From NCBI RefSeq assembly GCF_037935975.1, contig NZ_CP149817.1, positions 3,100,001-3,164,000 on the forward strand: DNA of 64,000 nt, written 5' to 3'. Below the pieces are notes generated by a model. It was not told the DNA's origin. It made no database searches and worked only from the letters and a program-made list of their open reading frames with translations. This DNA comes from Teredinibacter turnerae. Lineage in GTDB: Bacteria > Pseudomonadota > Gammaproteobacteria > Pseudomonadales > Cellvibrionaceae. Both the position numbers and the translations under genes were made by a program. Each line of letters opens with the position of its first letter. The first letter of the stretch is position 1. This document shows positions 15,653 to 24,472 of this stretch, piece after piece.

Positions 15653-16174
15653 TTAAAATTTATAACCCACACCCACCAAATGGGCAGCACCGGTGTTGTC
15701 GTTTTGGAAGCTAACGCCGAGCGATTCGATTTTTACATACAGCCCTTTGAGCTCATCCGTAAGGAAAAATCGCGCACCAACACCCACGGTAGGGGTTGTC
15801 TCGGTGTATTCGTCGTAGAACAGTGATTCTTCTTCGCTGATTTTACCTAAACCCACTTTTCCATAGATGTTGAGCCAAGTGGTACCCACATTGGAGCCCA
15901 GATTCACACCCATATAGGAAATAGTGAGGTCGGCATCACCATAGTTGTACGAGCTCTCGCCACTTCCATACTTCACCTCGAAACCGGCGATTTTGTTTAT
16001 ATCGTATCCGATTTCGACATGTTGCCCTGAATAGCTGCATCCCGAATATTCACAGTCCGAGCTGTTAGCACCAAAGAAGCCGCCTCCGGCATACACCCCG
16101 CGTACATCTGCTGCGATAGATGACATGGATAACAGGCCAAAAGCCATCAACGCAAATCCTTTGAGATTTTTCAA
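15653..16174 (-). CDS. Small outer-membrane beta-barrel protein, OmpA-like porin fold
   Basis: A 173-aa protein with a signal peptide (LKNLKGFALMAFGLLSMSSIAA) followed by short amphipathic strands such as GVYAGGGFFGANSS, GQHVEIGYDINKIAGFEVKYG and TPTVGVGARFFL, and a C-terminal ...VGVGYKF ending in Phe, as needed for BAM-mediated insertion. This matches eight-stranded OmpA/OmpW-like barrels. A TTG start is chosen because AAGGAG lies six bases upstream; the frame continues 59 codons further but that part has no signal-like order. The DCEYSGCSY loop may hold a disulfide. Function unknown. Confidence 0.72.
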   Translation of the reverse strand: MKNLKGFALMAFGLLSMSSIAADVRGVYAGGGFFGANSSDCEYSGCSYSGQHVEIGYDINKIAGFEVKYGSGESSYNYGDADLTISYMGVNLGSNVGTTWLNIYGKVGLGKISEEESLFYDEYTETTPTVGVGARFFLTDELKGLYVKIESLGVSFQNDNTGAAHLVGVGYKF

Positions 16175-16475
16175 AAATAACTCCTTATATTTCAGATATT
16201 TATACAGCCGCAGTACAAAAAACCGCAACAAACCACGGTAAACCAAGCGGTAAATTATATAATTTTTATGTCGAACAAATGAAAAAAGGCATGACTGTTT
16301 ACAATTCATTACAACAAGCATTGTAAAATTATCAACATGAAACACAACCAAGCCCCTAACCCAAATAGTTACAAGTGAAAAACCACGAACGAATTAGCAT
16401 ACTCATACACTAATAGATACTAACCACCAATTCATTCAAATATAAGTGCTCGATAGAAATACAGATTCAATCAAA

Positions 16476-17444
16476 CTAGCTAGACCTGTACCAGCGTTCA
16501 AAATCTGAACTTCTTTCGGCAGAGTAAGGCGCATCCAAGGCGAGAGCTTCCCACTCACTACCCGGTACAAATATATGATGGGCTGGAATCAAGCTAGCCA
16601 CCTCGCGCACAACAAGATAGATATTTGTTTGCGTATTTCGTAGTACCCAGGCTTCCAAATAACTAAACGCAGTCACCACCGACTCAAGCATATAAAAAAC
16701 GTCATCAAAAACGTCCTGGAGAGACATAGATTTATTTATCGTAATATATTGATCCGAGTTAAGTTCAGAGAAGCGAATTTTTAAGGGCACCTCGTATTCC
16801 ACCAGCTTAGAAGATAACTCTGACCCCATCCGCGCGTTTCCATCCAAAATTTGCGATGCCAAACCAAGAAACCTTCTATCAATATGAGTTTTTAGCGAGT
16901 CAAAAAGATCATAAGATGACATCTCTGAATCAGTTTTCCCTTCCGAATTATTGGCCGGAGCCATAGCTCTTGACAAGCTTGAAATGGTAGACTCCAAAGT
17001 CGGCCTTGATAGCTCTTCATCAAATACTATTTGGTATTTGTTGAGAATTCTCGCCATTAAATTACATAATGAGACATAGTCCGCCACTTTGTATGTTTGA
17101 TACATTGCGAGAGGAAAAGGTATATCCGTAGATATGTCGACGCCAAGAGCAATAGGCACCACATCGCAAGTGGCAAGCCCCGCACCAAAACCACTTTCGA
17201 ATAGAACCCACGGGCGAGAAACACTGTGAGGAGTCACAAGAACAATTATAGCCTTGCTAGATTTTAGTCTCGCCCTAATCTCGTCTAACCAAATCGCTCC
17301 TGGCTGAATCCCACCAAATTCATCTGCATCCGTCGAAAACCAAGCATCGATCTGCCTTAGCGTAATTTTAGAGAGCGCGTTAGCAAGAATTTTTGCACAC
17401 TCTGAATCTCGGTGGTCATGACTAATAAAAATATTTGAAGTCAA
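16476..17444 (-). CDS. TIR-domain protein
   Basis: A 322-aa protein. Residues 1-140 are a TIR domain: NIFISHDHRDSECAKILANAL, DAWFSTD with GGIQPGAIWLDEIRARLKSSKAIIVLVTPHSV, and RPWVLFESGFG, in which the Glu is at the position of the NAD-hydrolase catalytic residue. The remaining 180 residues are helical with no domain I recognise and could be the sensing part. Bacterial TIR proteins often act in anti-phage defence by depleting NAD or making cyclic ADP-ribose signals. The start is TTG with AGGAA eight bases upstream. An insertion sequence lies only 35 bp upstream and may have cut it off from its promoter. Confidence 0.8.
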   Translation of the reverse strand: MTSNIFISHDHRDSECAKILANALSKITLRQIDAWFSTDADEFGGIQPGAIWLDEIRARLKSSKAIIVLVTPHSVSRPWVLFESGFGAGLATCDVVPIALGVDISTDIPFPLAMYQTYKVADYVSLCNLMARILNKYQIVFDEELSRPTLESTISSLSRAMAPANNSEGKTDSEMSSYDLFDSLKTHIDRRFLGLASQILDGNARMGSELSSKLVEYEVPLKIRFSELNSDQYITINKSMSLQDVFDDVFYMLESVVTAFSYLEAWVLRNTQTNIYLVVREVASLIPAHHIFVPGSEWEALALDAPYSAERSSDFERWYRSS

Positions 17445-17566
17445 AACAACATTCCTTTTTCCATAAATTAACTTATTTAAAATTACTAGAGTTTAGAGTT
17501 TCGTGAACTCCAAGAAAGAGGAAAAAAGTAAAAAAATAGATTGACATGGCGGCGAAAAAATCGCTG

Positions 17567-17650
17567 CCGCGCACTGACACTCCTTGTTGTTGCGAGGATG
17601 TCAGTGCGCGGCCTTCAGAAGAAATTTTGACGAATTAACTTCTGGAGGCC
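17567..17650 (+). promoter_or_regulatory. Two stem-loops upstream of the transposase, the second masking its ribosome site
   Basis: CCGCGCACTGACA (17567-17579) pairs with TGTCAGTGCGCGG (17599-17611), extended inward by TCCTTG/CGAGGA. Immediately after, GGCCTTCAGAAG (17610-17621) pairs with CTTCTGGAGGCC (17639-17650), with one mismatch. The second stem buries the GGAGG ribosome site six bases before the ATG at 17654. Read-through transcripts from outside the element would carry both stems and be poorly translated, as known for IS10 and IS50. The effect here is inferred from the pairing only. Confidence 0.65.
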
Positions 17651-17653
17651 GCA

Positions 17654-18970
17654 ATGAACGCATCAGGATGTAGCAGCATCCCAAGCGAACTATGCTATTG
17701 GATAACATTTTTAGCCAAAGCGCTACCCCTAAGATCAGTAGGTACCTTTATTGAGCTTTTAATTGGCTCAATGCTCTGCTCAAGTGGGTTTGTTACTGAT
17801 GCCTATCATGTGATCGACATGCAGAACCATTGGGGGAGTTACTACAAGTGGCTACAGGAAGGAAAGTGGTCATGGCTTGGATTGGCGAGGCAGTTTCTCC
17901 GGTTATGCCTTGTTGTTGTCAAAGTTGACGTGGTTAATCTGGTAATTGATGACACCTTGACGCTAAGGACATCCAAAAAAGCGCCGTGTAGCCAATACCA
18001 TCACCAACACGGCAATAAGCCCAATCTTGCAAACTACGTTTGGGGGCAGTGTTGGGTTAGTCTGGCAATGATTGGCGTGAGAGCAAACAAAAGTCCGATA
18101 GGCTTACCCTTGCTATCCAGGCTGGTTCCGAGCACGAGCAATACAGGCAAGCTAATCGCCGCAAACACCTTGATAAGAGCGGTTTGCGGGCTATTAAAGG
18201 ACATTTCGATACGGGTGCTTGTGGATAGCTGGTATATGCGCAAACGCTTCATTAAAAGCATGAGGGCACGTGGCTTTCATGTTATCGGTCAAGTAAGAAT
18301 TGATACGCGCTTGTACGACGAGCCAAAGCCAAGAAAAAAAGGGCAAAGAGGTAGACCCCGAATATATGGAGAAAAATATACTCAACCACGAATAGCTCGG
18401 CTTAAAAAGACGGAAACATGTTTGAAACTGTACGGTAAAGATCAGGTACTTCGATACCGGACAAAGATAGCCAAAGCGCGATTTCTTGAGGGATTACTGG
18501 TCAGGGCCGTGTGGTGCGAATTTCTGGGGGCCGACGGAGGGTGGAGGTCGACACGCTTGCTGATATCAACGGATGTGATCATGAGCGCAGAACAGGTGAT
18601 TGAAAGCTACGGTTTACGCTGGTCGATAGAGTCCATGTTCAATCAGTTAAAGCTGGCATGGGGTTTAAAAGAAGCCTGGCAGCAAACAAGGCAAACGCTC
18701 CATCGCTGGGTCCATATCACTATGTTTGGTTATGGCCTGATCCAATTGTTGAGTTGTATTGAGAGCGAAACTGTGAAGCAGTTGTGCCAACAGCATTCGC
18801 CCTGGAGAACAAGATCGCCAGTGACAGCAGGTCAAATACGAAAAGGGCTATTAAAGCATTTAATGCATGTTCGAGTAAGATCCTGGTGGAACCGTAAATG
18901 CAAAAAATTCGAACCACCAGATAAGGTGAAATGTGGCAAACGGCAAGAAAATACCTTGTACGCGGTGTAG
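17654..18970 (+). CDS. IS4-superfamily DDE transposase
   Basis: A 438-aa transposase with an intact DDE core: first Asp in NLVIDDTLT (about residue 97), second in VLVDSWYM (about 190), and the Glu in YGLRWSIESMFNQLK (about 320). The last follows the Y-(2)-R-(3)-E-(6)-K signature of the IS4 superfamily. A helix-rich DNA-binding N terminus precedes the catalytic domain and a basic tail follows. GGAGG lies six bases upstream of the ATG but inside a hairpin. No frameshift or internal stop is present, so the enzyme should be functional. Confidence 0.92.
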   Translation: MNASGCSSIPSELCYWITFLAKALPLRSVGTFIELLIGSMLCSSGFVTDAYHVIDMQNHWGSYYKWLQEGKWSWLGLARQFLRLCLVVVKVDVVNLVIDDTLTLRTSKKAPCSQYHHQHGNKPNLANYVWGQCWVSLAMIGVRANKSPIGLPLLSRLVPSTSNTGKLIAANTLIRAVCGLLKDISIRVLVDSWYMRKRFIKSMRARGFHVIGQVRIDTRLYDEPKPRKKGQRGRPRIYGEKYTQPRIARLKKTETCLKLYGKDQVLRYRTKIAKARFLEGLLVRAVWCEFLGADGGWRSTRLLISTDVIMSAEQVIESYGLRWSIESMFNQLKLAWGLKEAWQQTRQTLHRWVHITMFGYGLIQLLSCIESETVKQLCQQHSPWRTRSPVTAGQIRKGLLKHLMHVRVRSWWNRKCKKFEPPDKVKCGKRQENTLYAV

Positions 18971-19256
18971 TTGCGCACGATCAAAGACATTTAATGCGAT
19001 AAATCGAGCCGGAATTTGCAGGCTTGAGGGGTGGGCTCGCTCTAAACTCTAGTAAAATTATGTAGCGTAAAATATTTTCATAGAAAACTTACAAATACAA
19101 CAAACTATTGGGTCACTCAACCATTGAAAATCAAAAGCCCAGCGAATCCAGACTCAGGTAGAGGCGAATGGGCACCTTTATTTACACACGTTAAACTCTC
19201 TTCTCGGCGTTAATTTCAGTGGGGTAGAAAAGAACTGAAATACCATCTACTTTTTA

Positions 19257-19653
19257 CTAAGAAATAAACTGCCAACGAACACCAAACTTATCCTGCAGAG
19301 CTCCGAACAAGCCAAACGGGTTCTCAGCGAACGGATCAGTTACCTGAGCGTCTTCCATAAGGCGGTTGTACACATTTTTAATATCTTCAGCGCTTCCACC
19401 GTGAATATACAGCGACAATTTATGCTTTGCATTAACTTCTCGGAAGTTCGGAGAAAATCGGATGCTGAGAGTTTGAGGTTAACCGATGCGATGGTTGAAT
19501 TTACGACCAAATGGTGAATTGATTCGGGAAACATGTCTGTCATCCGAGATTCACCAACCAAATAAATATTTAGCCCCCAATTAAAACAGATGCGTAATAC
19601 TCCATCACAGGCTTGCAACTCCAATCAACCAACGATTCTGTCGATAGTTTCAT
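19257..19653 (-). pseudogene. Decayed VOC-superfamily (PhnB-like) gene
   Basis: Minus-strand pieces in three frames spell one PhnB-like protein. MKLSTESLVDWS..PVMEYYASVL begins at 19653, then MTDMFPESIHHLVVNSTIASVNLKLSASDF in another frame, then REVNAKHKLSLYIHGGSAEDIKNVYNRLMEDA through FGLFGALQDKFGVRWQFIS ending at 19259-19257. At least two frameshifts and an in-frame stop separate them. The last segment matches the usual end of the family. It is a second VOC gene, related in type to the intact one at 14564. Nothing was found between the insertion sequence end and this remnant. Confidence 0.75.
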
Positions 19654-19788
19654 GTAAGGCTTTTCTTTTGGTCCGCTAAAAAAAATGGCCACACTATTTC
19701 GCTGTTGAAACCTCTACTTACCCGTCTGCAAAACCGTTTTATACCCTAAACGCAGCCAGCAAATCTAACCTAAAATTGCGCACAACGC

Positions 19789-20541
19789 TCAAAGGCCACC
19801 AGAAGGCTCTATAAAACTTCCGGTAACGAAGGACGATTTATTCGATACCAGCCAGTATATCGCTTCTGCAACTTCACTCGGCTCTCCCCCGCGCTGCATA
19901 GGTATTCTATTTTCCAAGCGTTTTACTCTGTTTGGCTCACCGCCACTCGCGTGCATCTCTGTGTAAATTAAGCCCGGCCTCACACCATTCACACGTATAC
20001 CTTCTGCGGCAACCTCCAGAGCCAGGCCACGAGTGAGCGTATCTATCGCACCTTTGGACGCAGCATAGTCAACGTATTCATTGGGAGACCCTGTAACTGC
20101 TGCCCGGGAGGACAGATTGACGATAACGCCCCCTGCACCACCATACTTCGTCGACATACGCTTAACGGCTTCTTTACAACAGAGAAAGCAGCCCATTACA
20201 TTAACCCTTAACACCTCACTAAACCGATCTTCCGAAATGGCGTCCAGCCGGCATTGCTCTCTTAGAATTCCAGCGTTATTCACCAGTACAGAAAGACTGC
20301 CCAACTCCTGGTCGACTGTTTCAAACAACCTGGACACATCGCTCGAAACAGAAACATCCGCTTTAACGCTGATGCACTGCACGCCCATTTCTGTAATGTC
20401 CCGTTTTAGAGCGTGGGCAGTAGTATCATCTTGTAGATAATTCACACAGACAGCATAGCCATTCAGCGCTAACAGTTTTGCAGTTTCAGCACCTATGCCG
20501 CGGCTGCCACCAGTAATAATGGCGACTTTGTGTTCGCTCAT
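19789..20541 (-). CDS. Short-chain dehydrogenase/reductase, YgfF-like
   Basis: A 250-aa classical SDR: TGGSRGIG nucleotide loop (residues 10-17), NNAG near 88, catalytic Ser in NLSSRAA, and YAASK (Tyr and Lys about 158-162). The stretch NEYVDYAASKGAIDTLTRGLALEVAAEGIRVNGVRPGLIYTEMHASGGEP closely follows the E. coli YgfF type, an NAD(P)-dependent oxidoreductase of unknown physiological substrate. GGAG precedes the ATG. It is monocistronic, flanked by gene remnants on both sides. Confidence 0.85.
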   Translation of the reverse strand: MSEHKVAIITGGSRGIGAETAKLLALNGYAVCVNYLQDDTTAHALKRDITEMGVQCISVKADVSVSSDVSRLFETVDQELGSLSVLVNNAGILREQCRLDAISEDRFSEVLRVNVMGCFLCCKEAVKRMSTKYGGAGGVIVNLSSRAAVTGSPNEYVDYAASKGAIDTLTRGLALEVAAEGIRVNGVRPGLIYTEMHASGGEPNRVKRLENRIPMQRGGEPSEVAEAIYWLVSNKSSFVTGSFIEPSGGL

Positions 20542-20574
20542 AAAAGAATCTCCACAACTTGATTTCCTGCTGAT

Positions 20575-20886
20575 TTAATCGCGAAACCGTGTCTCTCGCG
20601 AGTCAATATCGAAAATAGCACAAACGGTATTGCTGATATAGATGGGGAACAACATCAGTGTTGATTGGGTTTGAGCGGACAAGACTAGCCACGATTTGGC
20701 GAAGAGCCTTGAGTTCTCAAGTGAAGTGCAATGATTGGAGGCTGGCAAACCTTTGTATATTAAAAAGTTGCGAGCAAGTATAGACAGAGAAAGTATCGTG
20801 GCACTTTTATTATTAGTGCGCCAAATCAGGCACATTGCTAACGATGTAAAGCCAAAAGATGCACCCACAATGCAACGTGCGAACAA
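20575..20886 (-). pseudogene. Probable remnant of a GAF-domain (free methionine-R-sulfoxide reductase-like) gene
   Basis: The 103-codon frame has one recognisable part, its end: STLMLFPIYISNTVCAIFDIDSRETRF, which resembles the closing strands of fRMsr-type GAF domains (…S.I.VPI….V.GVLDIDSP…RF). KGLPAS earlier may be the trace of the family's QGKPAC. The catalytic Cys motifs are not intact, the start is unclear and the middle is too short. It lies just upstream of the SDR gene. I read it as a decayed fragment; a spurious frame is the alternative. Confidence 0.35.
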
Positions 20887-21084
20887 GATCCAACCATAGT
20901 GTAATCATCGAACGCGGCTTCTCTCACTAGCCCGCACTTTTGTTTGGGGAATGGTGAGCGTTGAAAAATCAGCGCTAATACCCATCGAATTACCTCATCA
21001 GACCTACAACGGGAACCATGTATCGTCCGGGATGAATATTAATGAGTAGCGGCTCGGATGAGTACTTTTTGCAGAATAGGCTCG

Positions 21085-22341
21085 TTAAATATTGCCCAAC
21101 AGGCGAGCAAATACCTGAAGACCGGCTCTAACGTCGGCAACATCGACCGCTTCGGCAGGATTATGGCTTATGCCTTTTTCACAGCGCACAAATAGCATGG
21201 CGATATCGAATACATCGCCAAATATCATGGCATCGTGACCGGCTCCACTCATCAGGGAGTGAACCGGCAACTCAACCTCTCGCAGACTCTGCTCGATTTT
21301 GGTCTGCAGCCAAGCCGCGCATTCAACGGCATCGGCGTGATGAAATTCTTCTGTGTCCAAGTCAATTCCGCTGGACTCGCAAAACGCCTCGGCTACAGCG
21401 AAAATGGCGGATACGGTTTTATCCCGTACAGTGTCTTCACTGCTGCGAATATCGAGGGTAAAAACACACTCACCAGGAATCACATTAACGGCCGCGGGAC
21501 GCACCTCCAGCTTGCCGACTGTAGCGACCACACTGTTAGCTATCGCCAGATTTTCTATTTCGGTCAGAATTTTGGCCGCAGCGGTGAGCGGGTCACGGCG
21601 CATCGACATGGGAACTGTACCCGCGTGGCCGGCCAGCCCTCTCAGGGTGAAACGAAACCGCCTTGCACCGGCGATAGCAGTAACAATACCCACCGGTAAC
21701 CCCATCTGCTCCAGCACCGGGCCCTGCTCAATATGTAGCTCGAGATACGCCTTGATGTCGTCTTTGGCGCGATTTGCCGAACCTATCTCTTCCGGGTTTA
21801 GTCCGAATTGGCGAAAGGCTTCTGCCAAAGTGACACCGTTCTCATCGGTCAGATTAAACCAATCGTTCTGCCATCGCCCGGCCACAGCAGCACTACCTAG
21901 TAGTGTCGTCCCAAAGCGTACGCCCTCCTCATCACCAAAACCCACCACGTCTATGTGAAAAGGCAACGTAAGATCCTCTGTCTTCAGAAGCTCGACAACC
22001 TCTATCGCACTTAAAACCCCGAGAATGCCATCGTATTTTCCGGCCATTGCCACCGTATCCAGGTGCGAACCTAAAATAACGGTTTGCGCATCCGGGTTAT
22101 CACAGGCCCAACGCCCCCAGCAATTGCCTGCGGCGTCAATCCAGGTCTGCATTCCAGCTTCAGACATCCACGCCAAAACCCGCTGATTACAAGCCGCATG
22201 CTCAGGTGTAAGGTAATAACGGCCGACACCATTGGTCAAACAGGAGATCGTAGCAAGCGATTCGCAGCGCTCATAAACGCGCAGCGCTGACTGCTGTAAC
22301 GCACTCTCGCTTGGATGGCGAAACACTTCTTGGTCACTCAT
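21085..22341 (-). CDS. allC: Allantoate amidohydrolase, M20 family
   Basis: A 418-aa M20/M28-type metallo-amidohydrolase of the allantoate/N-carbamoyl-amino-acid group. Metal and catalytic motifs are in place: GSHLDTV (His93), GKYDGILG (Asp104), GDEEGVRFG (Glu138/139), ELHIEQG (His203) and the late SGAGHDAM and GISHNPAE (His). It would hydrolyse allantoate to ureidoglycine, CO2 and ammonia in the cytoplasm. The gene follows pucG on the same strand by about 45 bp, and PuuE lies 15 kb away, which favours allantoate over carbamoyl amino acids. No signal peptide is present. Confidence 0.88.
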   Translation of the reverse strand: MSDQEVFRHPSESALQQSALRVYERCESLATISCLTNGVGRYYLTPEHAACNQRVLAWMSEAGMQTWIDAAGNCWGRWACDNPDAQTVILGSHLDTVAMAGKYDGILGVLSAIEVVELLKTEDLTLPFHIDVVGFGDEEGVRFGTTLLGSAAVAGRWQNDWFNLTDENGVTLAEAFRQFGLNPEEIGSANRAKDDIKAYLELHIEQGPVLEQMGLPVGIVTAIAGARRFRFTLRGLAGHAGTVPMSMRRDPLTAAAKILTEIENLAIANSVVATVGKLEVRPAAVNVIPGECVFTLDIRSSEDTVRDKTVSAIFAVAEAFCESSGIDLDTEEFHHADAVECAAWLQTKIEQSLREVELPVHSLMSGAGHDAMIFGDVFDIAMLFVRCEKGISHNPAEAVDVADVRAGLQVFARLLGNI

Positions 22342-22385
22342 TATTGTTAACTACCACACCCATACACCTACGAGGCTCTGTTGCA

Positions 22386-23612
22386 TTATTGGTAAACCGT
22401 TAACGCCTGACGCACCGCAGCACCGGCGGGTAATTTAAGGCCATTGAGCAGCAGGCACTGCTCCAGAGAAGCCAGAGTTTGTAATACTGCGCTTCTCCGG
22501 GCGTTGTATCCCATTGTGCCGATCCGCCAAATCACACCATGTAGCGGACCAAAAGAAGTGCCAATTTCGATACCGAAATCCTCCAGCATTTGTTGGCGTA
22601 CACGGTCACCATTAACGTGTTCAGGAATATAGACTCCGACGACATTATTCATCCGCTGGGACTGATCACCGTAAAGGGTTAACCCCATCGCGCGCAATCC
22701 TGCGGCGAGGGCATCGCCATTTTGTTTGTGCCGCGCGACAGCATTGTCGACCCCCTCCTCCAGCAAAATGCGCGCGCACTCGCGGGCCCCGTAGAGCATG
22801 CTGGTGGCCTCCGTATGGTGGTTCAGCCGCTCTTCCCCCCAATAATCCATGATCATCGCCAGATCAAAATAGTTGGAGTTTATTCGTGAGCCTGTGGCTT
22901 CGATGTGGTGTGCCGCTTTTATTCCCGCTTCCACATGGCGACGTTTATTAATTTCGTCAACTGCCTGCGAACTCAAGGTTATGGGGGCGCTACCGGAAGG
23001 ACCTGACAAACACTTCTGCAATCCTGCTGTAACCGCGGATATTTTCCATTCATCGGTACGAAAGCCATTGCCGCCGAGTGAAGCCGTAGCGTCACAATAC
23101 GTCAGTACGCCCATGTCAAAACACATTGGCCCAATATCGGCCAAGGGTTGGCACATGGTGGTAGAAGTGTCGCCCTGTACCAGGGCAACTAATTTGGGGT
23201 TGAACCTATGAATTGCCGCTTCAATTTGTTCTGGCTGCGCCACTTGTCCCCACTCAAGATCGAGCGTATGAACTAGAGCTCCGCAGCGCTCGGCGATTTC
23301 TTTCAGCAACAGCCCGAAACGCCCAAAGACCGGCACCACCACTTTATCGCCTGGATTCAAAAGGGACACCATCGCGGCCTCAATCCCACCGCGCGCCGTA
23401 CTGTCGACAATAAAAGTCCAGGGGTTTTTGGTTTTAAATACCCCCCGATAAAGCGCCATGGTTTCTGTCATACAGCGAGTCATTGCCGGGTCAAACTGAC
23501 CGACCAGCTGATATGACATTGCACGCAAAACGCGGGGATCACAATTAATCGGGCCAGGGCCCATAAGCAAACGTGGTGGAGGCAGAAAACTTTCGTGCAA
23601 ATAATCCGACAT
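22386..23612 (-). CDS. pucG: (S)-Ureidoglycine:glyoxylate aminotransferase
   Basis: A fold-type I PLP aminotransferase of the alanine/serine-glyoxylate class, 408 aa from ATG 23612. It has LLMGPGPINCDPRVLRAM at the N terminus, STARGGIEAAMVSLLNPGD, DATASLGG, and the PLP lysine in GLQKCLSGPSG (Lys200). Between allC and hpxW it is best read as PucG, which transfers the amino group of ureidoglycine to glyoxylate, giving oxalurate and glycine. The longer frame to 23675 would overlap the upstream TauE gene. Ordinary alanine-glyoxylate or serine-glyoxylate aminotransferase is the alternative on sequence alone. Confidence 0.85.
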   Translation of the reverse strand: MSDYLHESFLPPPRLLMGPGPINCDPRVLRAMSYQLVGQFDPAMTRCMTETMALYRGVFKTKNPWTFIVDSTARGGIEAAMVSLLNPGDKVVVPVFGRFGLLLKEIAERCGALVHTLDLEWGQVAQPEQIEAAIHRFNPKLVALVQGDTSTTMCQPLADIGPMCFDMGVLTYCDATASLGGNGFRTDEWKISAVTAGLQKCLSGPSGSAPITLSSQAVDEINKRRHVEAGIKAAHHIEATGSRINSNYFDLAMIMDYWGEERLNHHTEATSMLYGARECARILLEEGVDNAVARHKQNGDALAAGLRAMGLTLYGDQSQRMNNVVGVYIPEHVNGDRVRQQMLEDFGIEIGTSFGPLHGVIWRIGTMGYNARRSAVLQTLASLEQCLLLNGLKLPAGAAVRQALTVYQ

Positions 23613-23626
23613 AGCAAACCCTAAAA

Positions 23627-24445
23627 TTAACTGGCGAGTACGGCCTGATAAACCATGCGCGCTCCGCTGAGACAAAGAAACACAGCAAAAGTCCGCTTTA
23701 ACAAAACGTCGTTGAGCATCGCACCCAGCTTCACGCCTACCGGTGCCATAAGTACTGTCAAGGGCACGATCACCGCAAAGCCTAACAGGTTAACAACACC
23801 GACTGTTCCCAGCGGCGCGTCTGCTGGAGTGCTGCCATACACTAATAAAAGTGCGGCGCCGGGCAAGGCTATAATAAAACCGAATACAGCTGCGGTACCA
23901 ACAGCGCGATGTGCTGGAAAATTACACGCTGACAGGGTGGGCACACCCAGTGTACCGCCCCCTATACCCATAACCACAGACACAAGACCGATGACTGCAG
24001 CGATCATCGACTGCCAGAGTTTGCCAGGTAAACTGGAAAACAAGGGCTCCGCATTTGCGCGGAACATCATATTGGCGGCAACAAGAATAGCTACGATACC
24101 AAAGATAATTGCCGCAACCTGGCCTCCCGCTTCAGTTGCAAAAAGGACCCCCAAGACAACACCCAAAACAATAAACGGCCACCACAATTTCACCAGTTGC
24201 CTGTCGATGTTACCGCGTTTGTGGTGAGCGCGAATGGAGGAAATACTCGTGGGAATAATAATGAGCAGCGAAGTACCAGTGGCGACCGTCATTGCGGTAG
24301 CAGCGGAAATACCAATGAACTGAAAAATAAAGTAAAGCACGGGAACGATAACAATGCCCCCGCCTACGCCCAAAAGCCCAGCGAGCAAACCTGCCAACGC
24401 GCCGGTTGCAATCAACGCGGCAATAATAGGAAGCCATTCAGTCAC
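23627..24445 (-). CDS. TauE/SafE-family membrane transporter (copy 2, purine locus)
   Basis: A 272-aa multi-pass protein with both family repeats, ALAGLLAGLLGVGGGIVIVPVLYF near the start and GLVSVVMGIGGGTLGVPTLSACNFP in the middle, and about eight helices. The start is GTG behind CAGGAAATTGT. It sits between hpxW and pucG with gaps of only 14-27 bp, so it belongs to the same transcript. The family exports small anions, and oxalate or oxamate, end products of this pathway, would fit. That substrate is inferred from position alone. It differs clearly in sequence from the copy at 3410. Confidence 0.82.
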   Translation of the reverse strand: MTEWLPIIAALIATGALAGLLAGLLGVGGGIVIVPVLYFIFQFIGISAATAMTVATGTSLLIIIPTSISSIRAHHKRGNIDRQLVKLWWPFIVLGVVLGVLFATEAGGQVAAIIFGIVAILVAANMMFRANAEPLFSSLPGKLWQSMIAAVIGLVSVVMGIGGGTLGVPTLSACNFPAHRAVGTAAVFGFIIALPGAALLLVYGSTPADAPLGTVGVVNLLGFAVIVPLTVLMAPVGVKLGAMLNDVLLKRTFAVFLCLSGARMVYQAVLAS

Positions 24446-24472
24446 ACAATTTCCTGCTTTGTTTAGCGATCA

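Larger units (their letters stand above)
17485..19053 (+). mobile_element. Complete insertion sequence, IS4 superfamily, 1569 bp
   Basis: The left end ACTAGAGTTTAGAG (17485) is repeated inverted at the right end (to 19053). Both ends are flanked by AAAATT (17479-17484 and 19054-19059), a clean 6-bp target duplication. One transposase gene fills the element. The intact reading frame, matching ends and unchanged duplication suggest a recent insertion. It landed between the TIR gene and whatever preceded it. The exact family inside the IS4 group was not determined. Confidence 0.9.

Noticed and set aside
19340-19624. 94-aa minus-strand protein
   Set aside because: It mixes pieces of a VOC gene with out-of-frame sequence; better explained as part of the frameshifted pseudogene.
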